This document shows positions 17,619 through 26,507 of a stretch of 64,000 nucleotides of DNA, in pieces. Numbering within the stretch: position 1 is the stretch's first letter; the number at the start of each line of letters is the position of its first letter. The notes beneath the pieces were generated by a model. The model was not told the DNA's origin and ran no database searches. It saw only the letters and a list, made by a program, of their open reading frames with translations. This DNA comes from Anaerobacillus alkaliphilus (GTDB taxonomy: Bacteria; Bacillota; Bacilli; Bacillales; Anaerobacillaceae), in the NCBI RefSeq assembly GCF_004116265.1, contig NZ_QOUX01000039.1, positions 164,725-228,724 of the forward strand, read 5' to 3'. The position numbers were made by a program, and so were the translations under genes.

Positions 17619-17631
17619 ATTACAATGTAAT
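17619..17631. promoter_or_regulatory. Candidate PerR operator of katA
   Basis: ATTACAATGTAAT is a perfect palindrome about 20 bases before the katA start. Its first 12 bases recur exactly at 61637-61648 before perR. It is shorter than the B. subtilis PerR consensus (TTATAATNATTATAA) but shares the TTA...TAA frame. Confidence 0.5.
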
Positions 17632-17672
17632 TATTTCCAGTGGAGGTGTAATTATGTAGATTTTTTTAAATA

Positions 17673-17864
17673 GGCTCTTTTCGTAAACATTGTGGCTTTT
17701 TTATCCTAAAATAATCAGATAAATAACCTAGATGATGATATCAGCAAATAAATGATGTAAGAAAAGAGCAGTACTTACTAAATTATTCGAAAATTCTTAG
17801 TGATTTGTGTAAAAATCCGGCATTTGGGATTTTTACGAAAGAAACAAACTTTGTGATAACAGCC
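17673..17864 (+). mobile_element. MITE copy 1 (192 bp) with 8-bp target duplication
   Basis: The left end GGCTCTTTTCGTAAACATTGT and right end (reverse complement GGCTGTTATCACAAAGTTTGT) are imperfect inverted repeats. TTTAAATA is duplicated exactly at 17665-17672 and 17865-17872. The interior has a 10-bp hairpin (GTAAAAATCC/GGATTTTTAC, 17809-17836) and no coding frame. Closely related to the copies at 31697-31855 and 47731-47922. It lies upstream of katA. Confidence 0.88.
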
Positions 17865-17939
17865 TTTAAATAAAAAGAGTTTTCTATGGATAATAAAACT
17901 TGGACACGTTGCTTATTTGAACGTGCCCATGAAGAAGAA

Positions 17940-18662
17940 CTACTGCTTATATAATTCAGCTAAAACAGGTAGGTGGTCAGAAGCGTCTGTTTCAATTACC
18001 TTTGTCCGAGTGACATTGAAGTGACTTGAAACAAAAATATAATCAATTCTTGATCTTGGTCGTTTTGAAGAGAAGGTAGGGAGTGGTCGATTGATGCTAC
18101 AGTCATAAAATTTCTTTGAAAGTTTTTGATAGCTTTGAGAGGAAGACTGTCTATTAAAATCGCCCATTAAAATAATGGGGTTCGTTGTTCCAAAGTTTAA
18201 ACAAAAATTCACTTGCTTTTGATTTAGAATTGGATGAATACTAAAGTGGCTAGTGAGGACGGTAACTAGGTCGCTTTCAACTTGGATGGTTGCCTCTAGG
18301 ATGGCCCTAGGTTCTGCAAGCAGAGGTTTTAGTTGGAATTGATGATTTTTGTGTGAAAGGATAGGGAGACGTGAAATAATTGCGTTACCATAACTTCTAC
18401 CTTTGAAGGATAGAGAGGGGCCGAATTCGTAATTCATCTGGAGTTCATTCGCTAGCCAATAGGCTTGGTCTACATAGTGACTCCTTCTTGAAAACATCTG
18501 ATCGACTTCGTTTAACGCAATAATATCAACATCTTCCTGCTTAATAAGATCAGCAACTTTTTGTAAATTAACTTTCGCATCCAAACCCCGTCCGTGACGC
18601 ATATTAAATGTCATAACTTTTAAATTGAAGATAAACACCCCTAAAAAATGATCTACTATCAT
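17940..18662 (-). CDS. Endonuclease/exonuclease/phosphatase family protein
   Basis: The ~230-residue metal-dependent phosphohydrolase has a DNase I-like core: VMTFNMRHGRG (Asn), DIIALNEVD (catalytic Glu), ILMGDFNRQ (Asp-x-Asn) and DHLPVLAEL (Asp-His). The substrate may be DNA or a phosphodiester lipid or sugar; it cannot be told from sequence alone. The start is uncertain: ATG 18662 lacks a clear ribosome-binding site, and an AGGGGTG lies about 8 codons inside, so the ATG before TFNMRHG may be the true start. Confidence 0.8.
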   Translation of the reverse strand: MIVDHFLGVFIFNLKVMTFNMRHGRGLDAKVNLQKVADLIKQEDVDIIALNEVDQMFSRRSHYVDQAYWLANELQMNYEFGPSLSFKGRSYGNAIISRLPILSHKNHQFQLKPLLAEPRAILEATIQVESDLVTVLTSHFSIHPILNQKQVNFCLNFGTTNPIILMGDFNRQSSSQSYQKLSKKFYDCSINRPLPTFSSKRPRSRIDYIFVSSHFNVTRTKVIETDASDHLPVLAELYKQ

Positions 18663-18692
18663 TCTTTGAACATCTAGGTATTTTCATACAAT

Positions 18693-19433
18693 TTAACGAA
18701 TGTAGGAGATAATTAGTTGTTTCTTGTTGCCAAATAAAGTTCCTATGAAAATCACTGTTGCTAAAATAAAAGCCACAAAGGAGACAATCGGTGCTTTATC
18801 GATTGTATTTACACCAATACCTATAAAGGCCCAAACAAATACTAGTGGAAAAAAGAAATCTTTTTCATAGATGCGTACAAATAGTGCCAATGCCGAAGCA
18901 ATTATTAGCATTGTAATTGTCCAAAAGACATCAGATAAACCGAAACCATCCCAGTTATAGTTAACAAGTGCATAACTGATATTTGCAATAGTTGCAACAC
19001 TAATCCATCCTACATAAATCGAAAAAGGTAGCCAATCCATAACACTCTCACTATGTTGCTTGGTAACCTTATATAAAAATATTAGTGACAAAAGAAGGGA
19101 TACCATTACAACTACTGATAACAAAAAGTATTCATAATGCCATAGAAATAGCCAAAAGCTATTTAAAAAGCAGGATAACACAAACAGTGAAGTAGTCTTT
19201 TTATAAAGTGGTAAATCTCGCCGTTGTTTAATAAGGCTTCGTAGTACCCATACAATTAATAACAAATAGATAAGTCCCCAAATGCTAAATACATAGCCAG
19301 CTGGAGTGAACAATACGGTTATACGATTAGCAATTTCAGAGGTTGTTTGATTATTAAATGGTAAGGCGTTTGATAAATAATTAATTATGATGACAAAGGT
19401 GAAAGCAAAAAAAATAATCGTAAATCGCAACAT
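18693..19433 (-). CDS. TspO/MBR-related membrane protein
   Basis: The 246-residue protein has about seven transmembrane segments. The region FTPAGYVFSIWGLIYLLL (about 46-63) is the hallmark of tryptophan-rich TspO-like proteins, although it is longer than five-helix TspO. Relatives bind porphyrins or act in stress; its role here is unknown. Start ATG 19433 is placed 8 bases after AAGGGGGG (TTG three bases earlier is an alternative). It is divergent from nos. Confidence 0.7.
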   Translation of the reverse strand: MLRFTIIFFAFTFVIIINYLSNALPFNNQTTSEIANRITVLFTPAGYVFSIWGLIYLLLIVWVLRSLIKQRRDLPLYKKTTSLFVLSCFLNSFWLFLWHYEYFLLSVVVMVSLLLSLIFLYKVTKQHSESVMDWLPFSIYVGWISVATIANISYALVNYNWDGFGLSDVFWTITMLIIASALALFVRIYEKDFFFPLVFVWAFIGIGVNTIDKAPIVSFVAFILATVIFIGTLFGNKKQLIISYIR

Positions 19434-19540
19434 CAAGAAATCCCCCCTTATAATCTAAGTAATAGAGCATATTCAAGAAAATCGGACAAGATAACTATAT
19501 TATCATGATTTATTATATAATAAATTCAGAAGGTGAAAAA

Positions 19541-20629
19541 ATGACATACATTAAAGAGACCCTGAAGAGAAAAGCAGCAGAGTTCATCACTGTTTGCTAT
19601 CAAGAGTTATTAAAAAATGAACTAGAAACTACAAAGCGAATACAGTCTGTTCAAGAAGAAATAGAACAGACGGGTTATTATGAACATACATTTGAAGAGT
19701 TAGAACATGGTGCAAAGATGGCTTGGAGAAATAGTAATCGTTGCATTGGTCGGCTTTTTTGGGAATCGTTAAAGGTTTATGATGAAAGAAAGCTTGAGAA
19801 ACCAGAGGAGATTGCGAAAGCCTTATTCCGTCATATAGAAGTGAGTACAAACAACGGAAAAATAGTACCACTTATTACAGTCTTTAAAGCGAAAAAAACT
19901 GAGGAGGACTTTCTAAAAATCCTCAATTATTCTTTGCTGCGGTATGCAGGCTATGAAACAGAATATGGTCTATTAGGTGACCCGGCTTCCATTTCTTTTA
20001 CGAAGCTTTGCACGGAGTTGGGATGGCAGGGAGAAGGTACCCATTTTGACATTTTACCGATTGTATTTCAGGAAAATAATAATAAACCGATCTGGTTTGA
20101 AATCCCCAAAGGTATTGTATTAGAAGTACCTATTACTCACCCTACAATTGAAGCTTTTGCTGACTTAGATCTTAAGTGGTACAGTACACCAATTATCTCA
20201 GAAATGATGTTAGAGATAGGTGGGATTCATTATACCGCTGCACCATTTAATGGTTGGTATATGGGAACTGAAATTGGTGCAAGAAACTTTGCTGATGAAG
20301 GACGTTATAATATGTTACCAAAAGTAGCATCTATTATAGGATTAGATACGCGTAGAGCGAGTAGCCTCTGGAAAGATAAAGCACTTGTTGAACTAAATGT
20401 AGCTGTTCTTCATTCATTTAAAGAAGCAGGAGTTAGTATTGTTGATCATCATACTGCAGCTGCTCAATTTAAAAAATTTGAGGAGAAAGAAGCCCAGGTC
20501 GGCAGAGAATTAACTGGTGACTGGACTTGGTTAATACCACCTGTATCTCCGGCAACGACTCATATTTTTCATAAAGAATATAACAACGAAATTGTTAGTC
20601 CTAATTTTTTCCCTAATAAAAATACATAG
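19541..20629 (+). CDS. nos: Bacterial nitric oxide synthase oxygenase
   Basis: The 362-residue protein matches the oxygenase-only NOS of Bacillus. The haem-thiolate Cys is in [14 protein letters not shown] (Cys 68). Arginine- and substrate-site segments include [32 protein letters not shown] (active-site Trp/Tyr/Glu) and ending [19 protein letters not shown]. It oxidises L-arginine to citrulline and NO using a general flavodoxin reductase. Start 19541 follows AGAAGGTGAAAAA. The next gene begins 12 bases downstream, so both are probably one operon. Confidence 0.97.
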   Translation: MTYIKETLKRKAAEFITVCYQELLKNELETTKRIQSVQEEIEQTGYYEHTFEELEHGAKMAWRNSNRCIGRLFWESLKVYDERKLEKPEEIAKALFRHIEVSTNNGKIVPLITVFKAKKTEEDFLKILNYSLLRYAGYETEYGLLGDPASISFTKLCTELGWQGEGTHFDILPIVFQENNNKPIWFEIPKGIVLEVPITHPTIEAFADLDLKWYSTPIISEMMLEIGGIHYTAAPFNGWYMGTEIGARNFADEGRYNMLPKVASIIGLDTRRASSLWKDKALVELNVAVLHSFKEAGVSIVDHHTAAAQFKKFEEKEAQVGRELTGDWTWLIPPVSPATTHIFHKEYNNEIVSPNFFPNKNT

Positions 20630-20641
20630 GGGTGCCTATTA

Positions 20642-22105
20642 ATGGTTGATATCGAACTACTTGCTTCCCGAGCCTGTGTTCATTGTAAGAGCACAATAGA
20701 AGCTAGATTAAGAAAAGTCATCACAATTTCTAAGGATACAACACCGTGGATTATGTTTTATGCAAACCTATATGAATTACCATCTTTAACCTGTTGTGAG
20801 GTATCTTCTCTACCAACTCATATTGCTGTAAAGACTGATGGAGCTATCGATAATAGTCTTTTTTCAGGTAAAACAAAATTTAAGGTTGGTAGTGAAGAGG
20901 TGCCGGTAATTATTGATGACGTAAACAATTATGCCGTAGCCAGAACTTTTGCAAAACAAATGGAGATTGAACAACAACTTGCGAAGCAAAAAAAGTTATG
21001 GGAGAAACAAAAGGACGACTTCTTTCACAAAACCTATACATATTTTAAGGTCCATTTTGAGCAGATCATTGATGAAATGGACCATTTAGAGGTGCTAGAT
21101 ATTTTACGGACGTTTGAGGATGACTATGTACTTTTGCCACCACAGTCGCCTAGACGCTTTGTTTATAAAGGAAAAAATGAACGGAAACTAATTACAAAGT
21201 GGATCAAAAAAGAGATTAAATCTTTGGCGCAAGCAGAGTCGGAAGAGGTCCAAAAATATTTGTATTTCCTAATCGTTGATTATTTTATACAGCTAAAGCT
21301 CATACCGCAAATTCACTATTTGAAATGGGATCCACAAAGGTTTGAAAAAATGATTGGTGAAAGCTTGTTGACTTATTTATTGGTATCCTTTCCGTTGACA
21401 AGTTATTTCTCTTTTTTGAAAGACGAAGCAATCCTACAACTTACAAACAAAGGGCAGTTTCAAAGAGAACTTCGACAATTACTTGAAAGAACACAAAAAG
21501 AGCTCAATTTTGTTACAAATAATAATCAAAAGCTCCAACAAACCATTGAAGATCAACAAAAGAAGATTGCTGATTTAGAAGGGAAAAATGAAAAGCTACG
21601 GCTTCAAAATAGTCGCCTAGAAAACCAACTCAATGAAACAGGTGACATTCTATTAATTGGTAGACAGGCACAAAAGATTAGAGAGTTAAAGGGTTTAGTA
21701 AATGAACTACAAGAAGAAATTAAAGAGTTGCGATTACAGAAAAGAAATGTAGAGGATGAGGAAGTACTAGAGGAAGAAGAAGTTGTAAGTGAACAGAAAG
21801 AACAGTGCTACGATTACTCATTACTTTCAGGGAAAACGATTGGTATCTTTGGAAACATTCAAGGGTATCAAACTGAGGAAGACCAATTTCCGTGTAGAAT
21901 ATTATCTTGTGAATCTTTAAAAAATCCGGATGCTGTTAGTGTTTTGCGAGAAAGTGATATTCTAGTAGTTTTAACTCAGCATATTTCCCATAGTTGTATG
22001 TGGTCGATTAAAGAGTTTGCTAATCAGAATCACTTGCCAGTAGTTTATTCTAGACATACAAACGTACAAATTATTCTTGATCAAGTAGCGGTGACTGCGG
22101 AATAA
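20642..22105 (+). CDS. Coiled-coil protein with DUF2325-like C-terminus, NO-synthase operon partner
   Basis: The 487-residue protein is not a known enzyme. Its N-terminus carries RACVHCKS (CxxC) and TCCEV cysteines. The middle (~90-290) is helical, and residues ~295-390 form a long coiled coil (QKLQQTIEDQQKKIADLEGK). The C-terminus (~400-487) has a Rossmann-like GKTIGIFGNIQ, then DILVVLTQHISHSCMWSIKEFA and VVYSRHTNVQII, as in DUF2325. It starts 12 bases after nos, so the two are likely co-expressed. A role in NO use or sensing is inference from context and the cysteines. Confidence 0.7.
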   Translation: MVDIELLASRACVHCKSTIEARLRKVITISKDTTPWIMFYANLYELPSLTCCEVSSLPTHIAVKTDGAIDNSLFSGKTKFKVGSEEVPVIIDDVNNYAVARTFAKQMEIEQQLAKQKKLWEKQKDDFFHKTYTYFKVHFEQIIDEMDHLEVLDILRTFEDDYVLLPPQSPRRFVYKGKNERKLITKWIKKEIKSLAQAESEEVQKYLYFLIVDYFIQLKLIPQIHYLKWDPQRFEKMIGESLLTYLLVSFPLTSYFSFLKDEAILQLTNKGQFQRELRQLLERTQKELNFVTNNNQKLQQTIEDQQKKIADLEGKNEKLRLQNSRLENQLNETGDILLIGRQAQKIRELKGLVNELQEEIKELRLQKRNVEDEEVLEEEEVVSEQKEQCYDYSLLSGKTIGIFGNIQGYQTEEDQFPCRILSCESLKNPDAVSVLRESDILVVLTQHISHSCMWSIKEFANQNHLPVVYSRHTNVQIILDQVAVTAE

Positions 22106-22125
22106 TCTGTCTGGTTAAAATTTAG

Positions 22126-22159
22126 AAAAGCCCAGCTTGGAACTACAAGCTGGGCTTTT
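22126..22159. terminator. Bidirectional terminator between the nos operon and ectABC
   Basis: Perfect 14-bp stem AAAAGCCCAGCTTG/CAAGCTGGGCTTTT with a GAACTA loop. Confidence 0.95.
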
Positions 22160-22166
22160 GTCACCC

Positions 22167-22562
22167 TTATTTATTCGCTTCTTCAACTAAAGGATAAACG
22201 CCATTTTCATCATGGATTTCTTGACCAGTAATTGGCGGGTTGAACACACATACCATGCGCATGTTTGTTTTGGCACGAAGTAAATGTTCATCATTTTCAT
22301 CTAGTGCATAGATTGAGTTTGCTGTAATTGGATGAACTTTGTTGTCTTTTAGAGTAACAACTTCACCTTCGCCTTCAATACAGTAAACTGCCTCAAGGTG
22401 GTTTTGGTACCAAATATGGGTTTCAGTTCCTGCTTTAATTATTGTATCATGTACTGAGTAGCCCATTCCGTCTTTTGCTAATAATAGTCTGCGACTAGTC
22501 CAGTTTTCACCTTTTACTTCTTGATTTGTTCCGATAATATCTTCTAATTTTACTACTTTCAT
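22167..22562 (-). CDS. ectC: L-ectoine synthase
   Basis: The 131-residue cupin cyclises N-gamma-acetyl-diaminobutyrate to ectoine. Family marks are [42 protein letters not shown] and [13 protein letters not shown]. Length is normal. It is the last gene of ectA-ectB-ectC with a GGAGGTACACTCA start site. Ectoine is a cytoplasmic compatible solute, pointing to life in saline or drying habitats. Confidence 0.97.
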   Translation of the reverse strand: MKVVKLEDIIGTNQEVKGENWTSRRLLLAKDGMGYSVHDTIIKAGTETHIWYQNHLEAVYCIEGEGEVVTLKDNKVHPITANSIYALDENDEHLLRAKTNMRMVCVFNPPITGQEIHDENGVYPLVEEANK

Positions 22563-22607
22563 TGAGTGTACCTCCTAATAGTTAGTTTTGTCATTTAGGC
22601 TTTTCCA

Positions 22608-23891
22608 TTAGTTTGCTACAGGGTGTTTAGTGGAAACTAGGCTTTGTACGCTTTCCTCAATAATTTTAAAGCCTTTTTCTAATCCTTCTTCACTTATCGT
22701 AAGAGGTGGGAAGAGTTTAAATACTTCGTCTTCCGGTCCTGCAGTTTCCATGATTAGACCTTGCTCAAACGCTTTTGCGGCAATGCTACTTGCAAGCCCC
22801 TCAATAGGTGTGCTAACCCCTTGCATAAAGCCACGGCCTTTCACTTCACCTTTTAACTCAGGGTACTTTTTGACAATGTTTGTTAGAAACTCTGTAATCA
22901 TCTCAGATTTCTTTGCAATGCTCTTTTCAAACGTATCATCTTCCCAATATGTTAAAGCTTCAGTTGCCGTAACAAATGCCACATTATTCCCTCTGAATGT
23001 TCCATTATGTTCACCAGGGCTCCAGATATCTAGTTCAGGCTTGATGAGTGTAAGAGCAAGAGGTAAGCCGTAACCACTAATTGATTTTGATAGACAAACA
23101 ATATCAGGAGTAATGCCAGCTTTTTCAAAAGAGAAGAATGTTCCAGTTCTACCTACACCTGCTTGCACATCATCAACAATTAGTAAAATTCCCCAACGCT
23201 TACAAACAGCTTCAATTCGTTGAAGCCACTCGAAATTAGCAGCATTTACGCCACCTTCACCTTGGACTGTCTCGAGAATCATAGCAGCAGGAATTTCTAC
23301 CCCACTACCGTTGTCTTCTAAGAAGCGTTCGAGATACTCCACGGTGTCGAGACTTTCGCTTACAAAATTATCATAAGGCATTGTTACTACATGTTGTAAT
23401 GGAATTCCAGCACCTTTACGTTTCATAGCATTCCCTGTCACAGATAATGCTCCGATCGTCATTCCGTGGAAGCCATTTGTAAAGGAAATAACATTCGTGC
23501 GTCCAGTTACTTTACGAGCAAGTTTTAACGCACTTTCAACAGTGTTTGTGCCAGTCGGACCTGGGAACATCACTTTATAGTTTAGGTTACGTGGCTTTAA
23601 GATTACTTCATTAAACTTCTTCAAGAAATTGCCTTTTGCCTCCGTAGCCATATCTAGAGAGTGGGTGATGCTATCAGACATGATATATTCGACAAGCTTT
23701 TGTTTCATTTTTTCATCATTATGACCGTAATTTAGAGCTCCAGCACCGGCAAAGAAATCAAGGTACTCTTTCCCATTAATATCCCACATCTTATAACCTT
23801 TTGCTTTTTTAAATACTGTTGGAAAACTTCTAACGTAACTTCGTACATTCGATTCCAATTCCTCAAAAATTTTCAGATCATGATTTACCAT
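22608..23891 (-). CDS. ectB: Diaminobutyrate--2-oxoglutarate transaminase
   Basis: The 427-residue class III aminotransferase has the PLP-binding [12 protein letters not shown] and the Schiff-base Lys in [15 protein letters not shown] (about 268). The [14 protein letters not shown] and [17 protein letters not shown] segments are specific to ectoine-type DABA aminotransferases. It makes L-2,4-diaminobutyrate from aspartate semialdehyde and glutamate. Middle gene of ectABC. Confidence 0.96.
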   Translation of the reverse strand: MVNHDLKIFEELESNVRSYVRSFPTVFKKAKGYKMWDINGKEYLDFFAGAGALNYGHNDEKMKQKLVEYIMSDSITHSLDMATEAKGNFLKKFNEVILKPRNLNYKVMFPGPTGTNTVESALKLARKVTGRTNVISFTNGFHGMTIGALSVTGNAMKRKGAGIPLQHVVTMPYDNFVSESLDTVEYLERFLEDNGSGVEIPAAMILETVQGEGGVNAANFEWLQRIEAVCKRWGILLIVDDVQAGVGRTGTFFSFEKAGITPDIVCLSKSISGYGLPLALTLIKPELDIWSPGEHNGTFRGNNVAFVTATEALTYWEDDTFEKSIAKKSEMITEFLTNIVKKYPELKGEVKGRGFMQGVSTPIEGLASSIAAKAFEQGLIMETAGPEDEVFKLFPPLTISEEGLEKGFKIIEESVQSLVSTKHPVAN

Positions 23892-23951
23892 ACTTATAAA
23901 TCCCTCCTCGGTTTTATAGGAAACTTTTAAAAACGCAGTTTACTTATTTGT

Positions 23952-24458
23952 TTAATCAGATAAAGGGCCAACTCGAAACAATAATTCTTCCTCGTGATCA
24001 TTAGTAGGGAACAATTTAGCTGAATAGCATGTTTTAACAGCACATTCTGTGTGTTTTTTGCGTGCTAACCCTCGGAATAAAGATTGTGATGCTTGATTAG
24101 ATGGGGTGACTGTTGCTTCTAGATAGCGTACATTTTTACATGCAGGTCGCCTTATGAGTTCGGCGAGCATCTTTGAGGCAATCCCTTTTCCACGTTGGGA
24201 AGGGTCAACTCCAACTTGCCATACAAAAATGACATCTTGTTGTTCTGGGGGTATAAAAGCAGTTATAAAACCTAGTAATTTTTCATCTTGTTTAACAACC
24301 ACACAGGTTTCCTTGAAGTAATCACACATCATAATGTATTTATAAGGTGAATTATTATCTAATGTTGATTGTTTAACTAAATTCCACATTAAAGCTCCAT
24401 CAGTTACTTTTGGTTTTTCTATACGTATTGTTTGTTCCATTGTTTGTTTACTTTTCAT
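23952..24458 (-). CDS. ectA: Diaminobutyrate acetyltransferase
   Basis: The 168-residue GNAT enzyme has the acetyl-CoA loop VGVDPSQRGKGIASKML (Q/R-x-x-G-x-A). The EctA-specific end is CAVKTCYSAKLFPTNDHEEELLFRVG. It acetylates the gamma-amino group of diaminobutyrate. First gene of the ectoine operon; the promoter should lie in the AT-rich 24460-24560 stretch, but no clean -35/-10 was chosen. Confidence 0.95.
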   Translation of the reverse strand: MKSKQTMEQTIRIEKPKVTDGALMWNLVKQSTLDNNSPYKYIMMCDYFKETCVVVKQDEKLLGFITAFIPPEQQDVIFVWQVGVDPSQRGKGIASKMLAELIRRPACKNVRYLEATVTPSNQASQSLFRGLARKKHTECAVKTCYSAKLFPTNDHEEELLFRVGPLSD

Positions 24459-24741
24459 TGAAGATCACCGAAATGTCTTTGAATGAAAATGGAAGTCACT
24501 CTCCTTTGGATGTAATAATTATTAACATAATTAATCATAGTAAGTTCGGAAAATATAAGCAACCGTGTTATTTCCTGATAAATGAGGATTATCTCCCTTT
24601 AAACATGGTTAAGGAAAATAAGCTGTAAGATTATCTTTTATTGCTACCTAATTGTTCCATTTTCAACCGTTTTCAAATATAGTAGAAAATTGTCATTTTT
24701 TGCGTAGGGAGCTTAAATGTATATTAATAAAGGACAATCTA

Positions 24742-24960
24742 TTATTTATCATCCTCTATGAAACTGGCGAAAATAGTAGTCAGTAATACGGCAATAGATG
24801 TAATTAAAATAGCAAACATAAATCGTTCTTTTACGCCCTCACCATGGGGAAAGAGAGAATTAAACAGTGCTTGTACAGCATCATTCCAAGCAAGGGCTGC
24901 CATCACACCAATAGCCGCTGTAAACAATGTAATAATTTGTTCTAACATCTTTTTACCCAT
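24742..24960 (-). CDS. Small two-helix membrane protein (DUF5654-like)
   Basis: This 72-residue protein has two hydrophobic segments (about 6-27 and 46-66) joined by a short loop with HGEGVKERF. The LEQIITLFTAAIGVMAALAWNDAVQ opening is the look of DUF5654 proteins. Start ATG 24960 follows AGAGGTGATC; a GTG three codons upstream overlaps that site. Function unknown. Confidence 0.7.
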   Translation of the reverse strand: MGKKMLEQIITLFTAAIGVMAALAWNDAVQALFNSLFPHGEGVKERFMFAILITSIAVLLTTIFASFIEDDK

Positions 24961-25126
24961 AAAGATCACCTCTATTCATCTTTATGAATGGAAGACAAGT
25001 TTAGAAGAGTTAAATTAATTAAGTACTAGAATCAAAAAAAGTTGCCTATAAAGAGTTGACTCAATACAAACAACTTTTGAAAGAGGTTAATTAAAGGTAT
25101 GCACGTTGGATAGTAGATATCACAAA

Positions 25127-25160
25127 AAAAGGAATAACTTCAGCGAAGTTATTCCTTTTA
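25127..25160 (-). terminator. Terminator downstream of yfhED
   Basis: AAAAAGGAATAACTTC/GAAGTTATTCCTTTT stem with a 3-base loop; symmetric A and T tracts allow use in both directions. Confidence 0.9.
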
Positions 25161-25163
25161 GCT

Positions 25164-25319
25164 TTATTTTTTTCCTTTTGCTCTAGCATCTGCTGCTCTT
25201 GATCTTTCTTGTGCCTCAACATCGTCTTGATCAGCTAATTCTTGAGAAAATTCAATGTCTCTACCATCGCTAACAACATCTTCTCTTTGGAAATCTTGGT
25301 TTTTATTGTTTTTAGCCAT
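25164..25319 (-). CDS. yfhD: YfhD-like small protein
   Basis: About 51 residues: starts MAKNNKNQDFQREDVV, then DIEFSQELADQDDVEAQERS and a basic Ala/Arg/Lys-rich end. Acidic Glu-Leu-Ala-Asp and Glu-Ala-Gln elements are typical of the YfhD family. B. subtilis has the same yfhE-yfhD neighbourhood. Strong GGAGGG site before ATG 25319. My reading of the poly-T next to the stop may be off by one base, so the 3' end is approximate; a C-terminal frameshift is not excluded. Confidence 0.65.
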   Translation of the reverse strand: MAKNNKNQDFQREDVVSDGRDIEFSQELADQDDVEAQERSRAADARAKGKK

Positions 25320-25336
25320 AAGAAATCCCTCCTTAA

Positions 25337-25462
25337 TTATCTAGTTCCTCTTGCCCGTTCCATAGCTCTGTCAGCTGCTTTAAACTCTGAAGTATAAAGA
25401 ACTTCTTGTGTTTTCGTAAGTGTTTTTCGCTCATCTCTCGCACGTTGCTTTTTACTTTCCAT
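25337..25462 (-). CDS. yfhE: YfhE-like small basic protein
   Basis: This 41-residue basic peptide, MESKKQRARDERKTLTKTQ then EVLYTSEFKAADRAMERARG, has the QEV-Y-S-EFK-ADRA pattern of YfhE. It is preceded by GGTGG and lies 17 bases upstream of yfhD, as a probable bicistron. Function unknown; both appear in sporulating Bacillaceae. Confidence 0.65.
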   Translation of the reverse strand: MESKKQRARDERKTLTKTQEVLYTSEFKAADRAMERARGTR

Positions 25463-25590
25463 ATTTAAAACCACCTTTTTTAGCTTTGTTCACAAGTAGT
25501 TTGCTTAGTTACCAAGACATTTATTCAGGGGTAAATAAAGTAAAAAAGTAGGGCGACTAAATAGTCAGCACCTACTTTTTTTACTATATT

Positions 25591-26145
25591 CTATGCTTCT
25601 TTAAGCTCTGGTTCCGAAGATTGTTGTCTGTATTGATATAGCGTAAACTGATCTTTTTCAATTTGATATAGATCATATATGATTTCATCAGTATTTATTT
25701 GATAAAAGATGTCTTTACGAGTTTGGTTAGCTAGTGATACATAGGGTAATTTTTCCGCAGCCATTCGAGAGCGAATATTTACAGTACGAATTCTCATAAA
25801 AACGGAATCAATTGAAAGTTCGTAGAACAATTCGTTAAAGAAGGCATCTTTAGCTACTTGATTATAACCTTTACCATGAAATGGTTTTCCTAACCATGTA
25901 CCAAGAAAGCCAGCCTGCTCGTTTACATCAAATAAGTTGATTGTACCAATTGGGTTACCCCACTCATCACAGATCGTACGAGAAATGATCTCGCCACGTT
26001 CTTCAGCTTCAATAGTTTGCTTTGTTAAGAATAGAAATTCATCATAAGAATTTGCTTTTTGACGAACAAATGGGAAAACAGCTGGGTCAATCATTAACTC
26101 ATATAATTTGTGACAATCTGTCAAATCGCGCTTTTTAATATACAT
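25591..26145 (-). CDS. GNAT family N-acetyltransferase preceded by a structured leader
   Basis: This 184-residue protein is of the RimJ/RimL-like group. It has GNPIGTINLFDVNEQAGFLGTWLGKPFHGKGYNQVAKDAF (about 68-107; the HGKGYN loop binds acetyl-CoA) and VNIRSRMAAEKLPY. The substrate may be a protein N-terminus or a small amine. Its ribosome-binding site GGAGGGG lies in a 5-bp hairpin (26151-26166), and a tRNA-like RNA lies upstream, so expression is probably controlled post-transcriptionally. Confidence 0.82.
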   Translation of the reverse strand: MYIKKRDLTDCHKLYELMIDPAVFPFVRQKANSYDEFLFLTKQTIEAEERGEIISRTICDEWGNPIGTINLFDVNEQAGFLGTWLGKPFHGKGYNQVAKDAFFNELFYELSIDSVFMRIRTVNIRSRMAAEKLPYVSLANQTRKDIFYQINTDEIIYDLYQIEKDQFTLYQYRQQSSEPELKEA

Positions 26146-26150
26146 TTTTA

Positions 26151-26166
26151 CCCCTCCACATAGGGG
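26151..26166 (-). promoter_or_regulatory. Hairpin sequestering the acetyltransferase ribosome-binding site
   Basis: On the minus strand CCCCT pairs with AGGGG around ATGTGG, burying the GGAGGGG site seven bases before the ATG. Confidence 0.55.
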
Positions 26167-26188
26167 CAGAAAAATAAGCCTGCTCGCT

Positions 26189-26232
26189 CCACCCCTCGAA
26201 TTTAATGAAATTGCGTATCAAATTCGGGGTGG
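26189..26232 (-). promoter_or_regulatory. Alternative stem that competes with the tRNA-like fold
   Basis: CCACCCCGAATTT (26220-26232), the 3' side of the tRNA-like T-stem and acceptor, is complementary to AAATTCGAGGGGTGG (26189-26203) with a 2-base bulge. Both folds use the same strand and so exclude each other. Confidence 0.55.
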
Positions 26233-26289
26233 GAATCGAACCCACTAGGACCAGATAAGCTGGTGGCGCAACCAATTGCCTTCCCATTT
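26219..26289 (-). ncRNA. tRNA-like RNA (degenerate tRNA or tRNA-mimic leader)
   Basis: Read on the minus strand, a perfect T-arm GTGGG-TTCGATT-CCCAC lies at 26229-26245. A 16-base D-arm-like GGC...GCC with a loop containing TTGGTT is at 26265-26280. A 5-bp stem ACCAG/CTGGT at the anticodon position has only a 5-base loop (CTTAT). The acceptor strands AAATGGG and CCCGAATTT pair only with a 2-base bulge. No CCA is encoded. It lacks a standard anticodon loop, so it is not a working tRNA. Confidence 0.5.
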
Positions 26290-26507
26290 CTCTTACGTAT
26301 GATATTGGATGTGTTACCCATAATATATTATTTGCAACTATAAAAAATTCTCGTTTACTTCAATATTCCGCGATATATGTTCGTTTTCAATGCTTTTGAT
26401 GCTTTAACGCTAGAAAACCTAATTATATCTCATGGAATTGATGGTTTACTTGAAAATCCTATATCATCATAATCGATTTGAGGGGAAAATGGAACCCTTT
26501 TTTATAT

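Noticed and set aside
17673..17864. A complete insertion sequence
   Set aside because: 192 bp has no coding capacity; the element is non-autonomous.
22630..23073. 147-codon plus-strand frame inside ectB
   Set aside because: Antisense shadow of a well-conserved enzyme with no start signal or recognisable protein family.
24410..24628. Plus-strand frame opposite the ectA start
   Set aside because: No start site, low-complexity composition and overlap with the ectA promoter.
26189..26203. AGGGGTGGAGCG read as a T-box antiterminator sequence
   Set aside because: It resembles AGGGUGGNACCGCG only loosely, there is no Stem I or specifier loop upstream, and the downstream gene is not an amino-acid gene.
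26219..26289. A functional tRNA gene
   Set aside because: The anticodon-position loop has 5 bases, no U33-type anticodon can be placed, and the acceptor stem is bulged.
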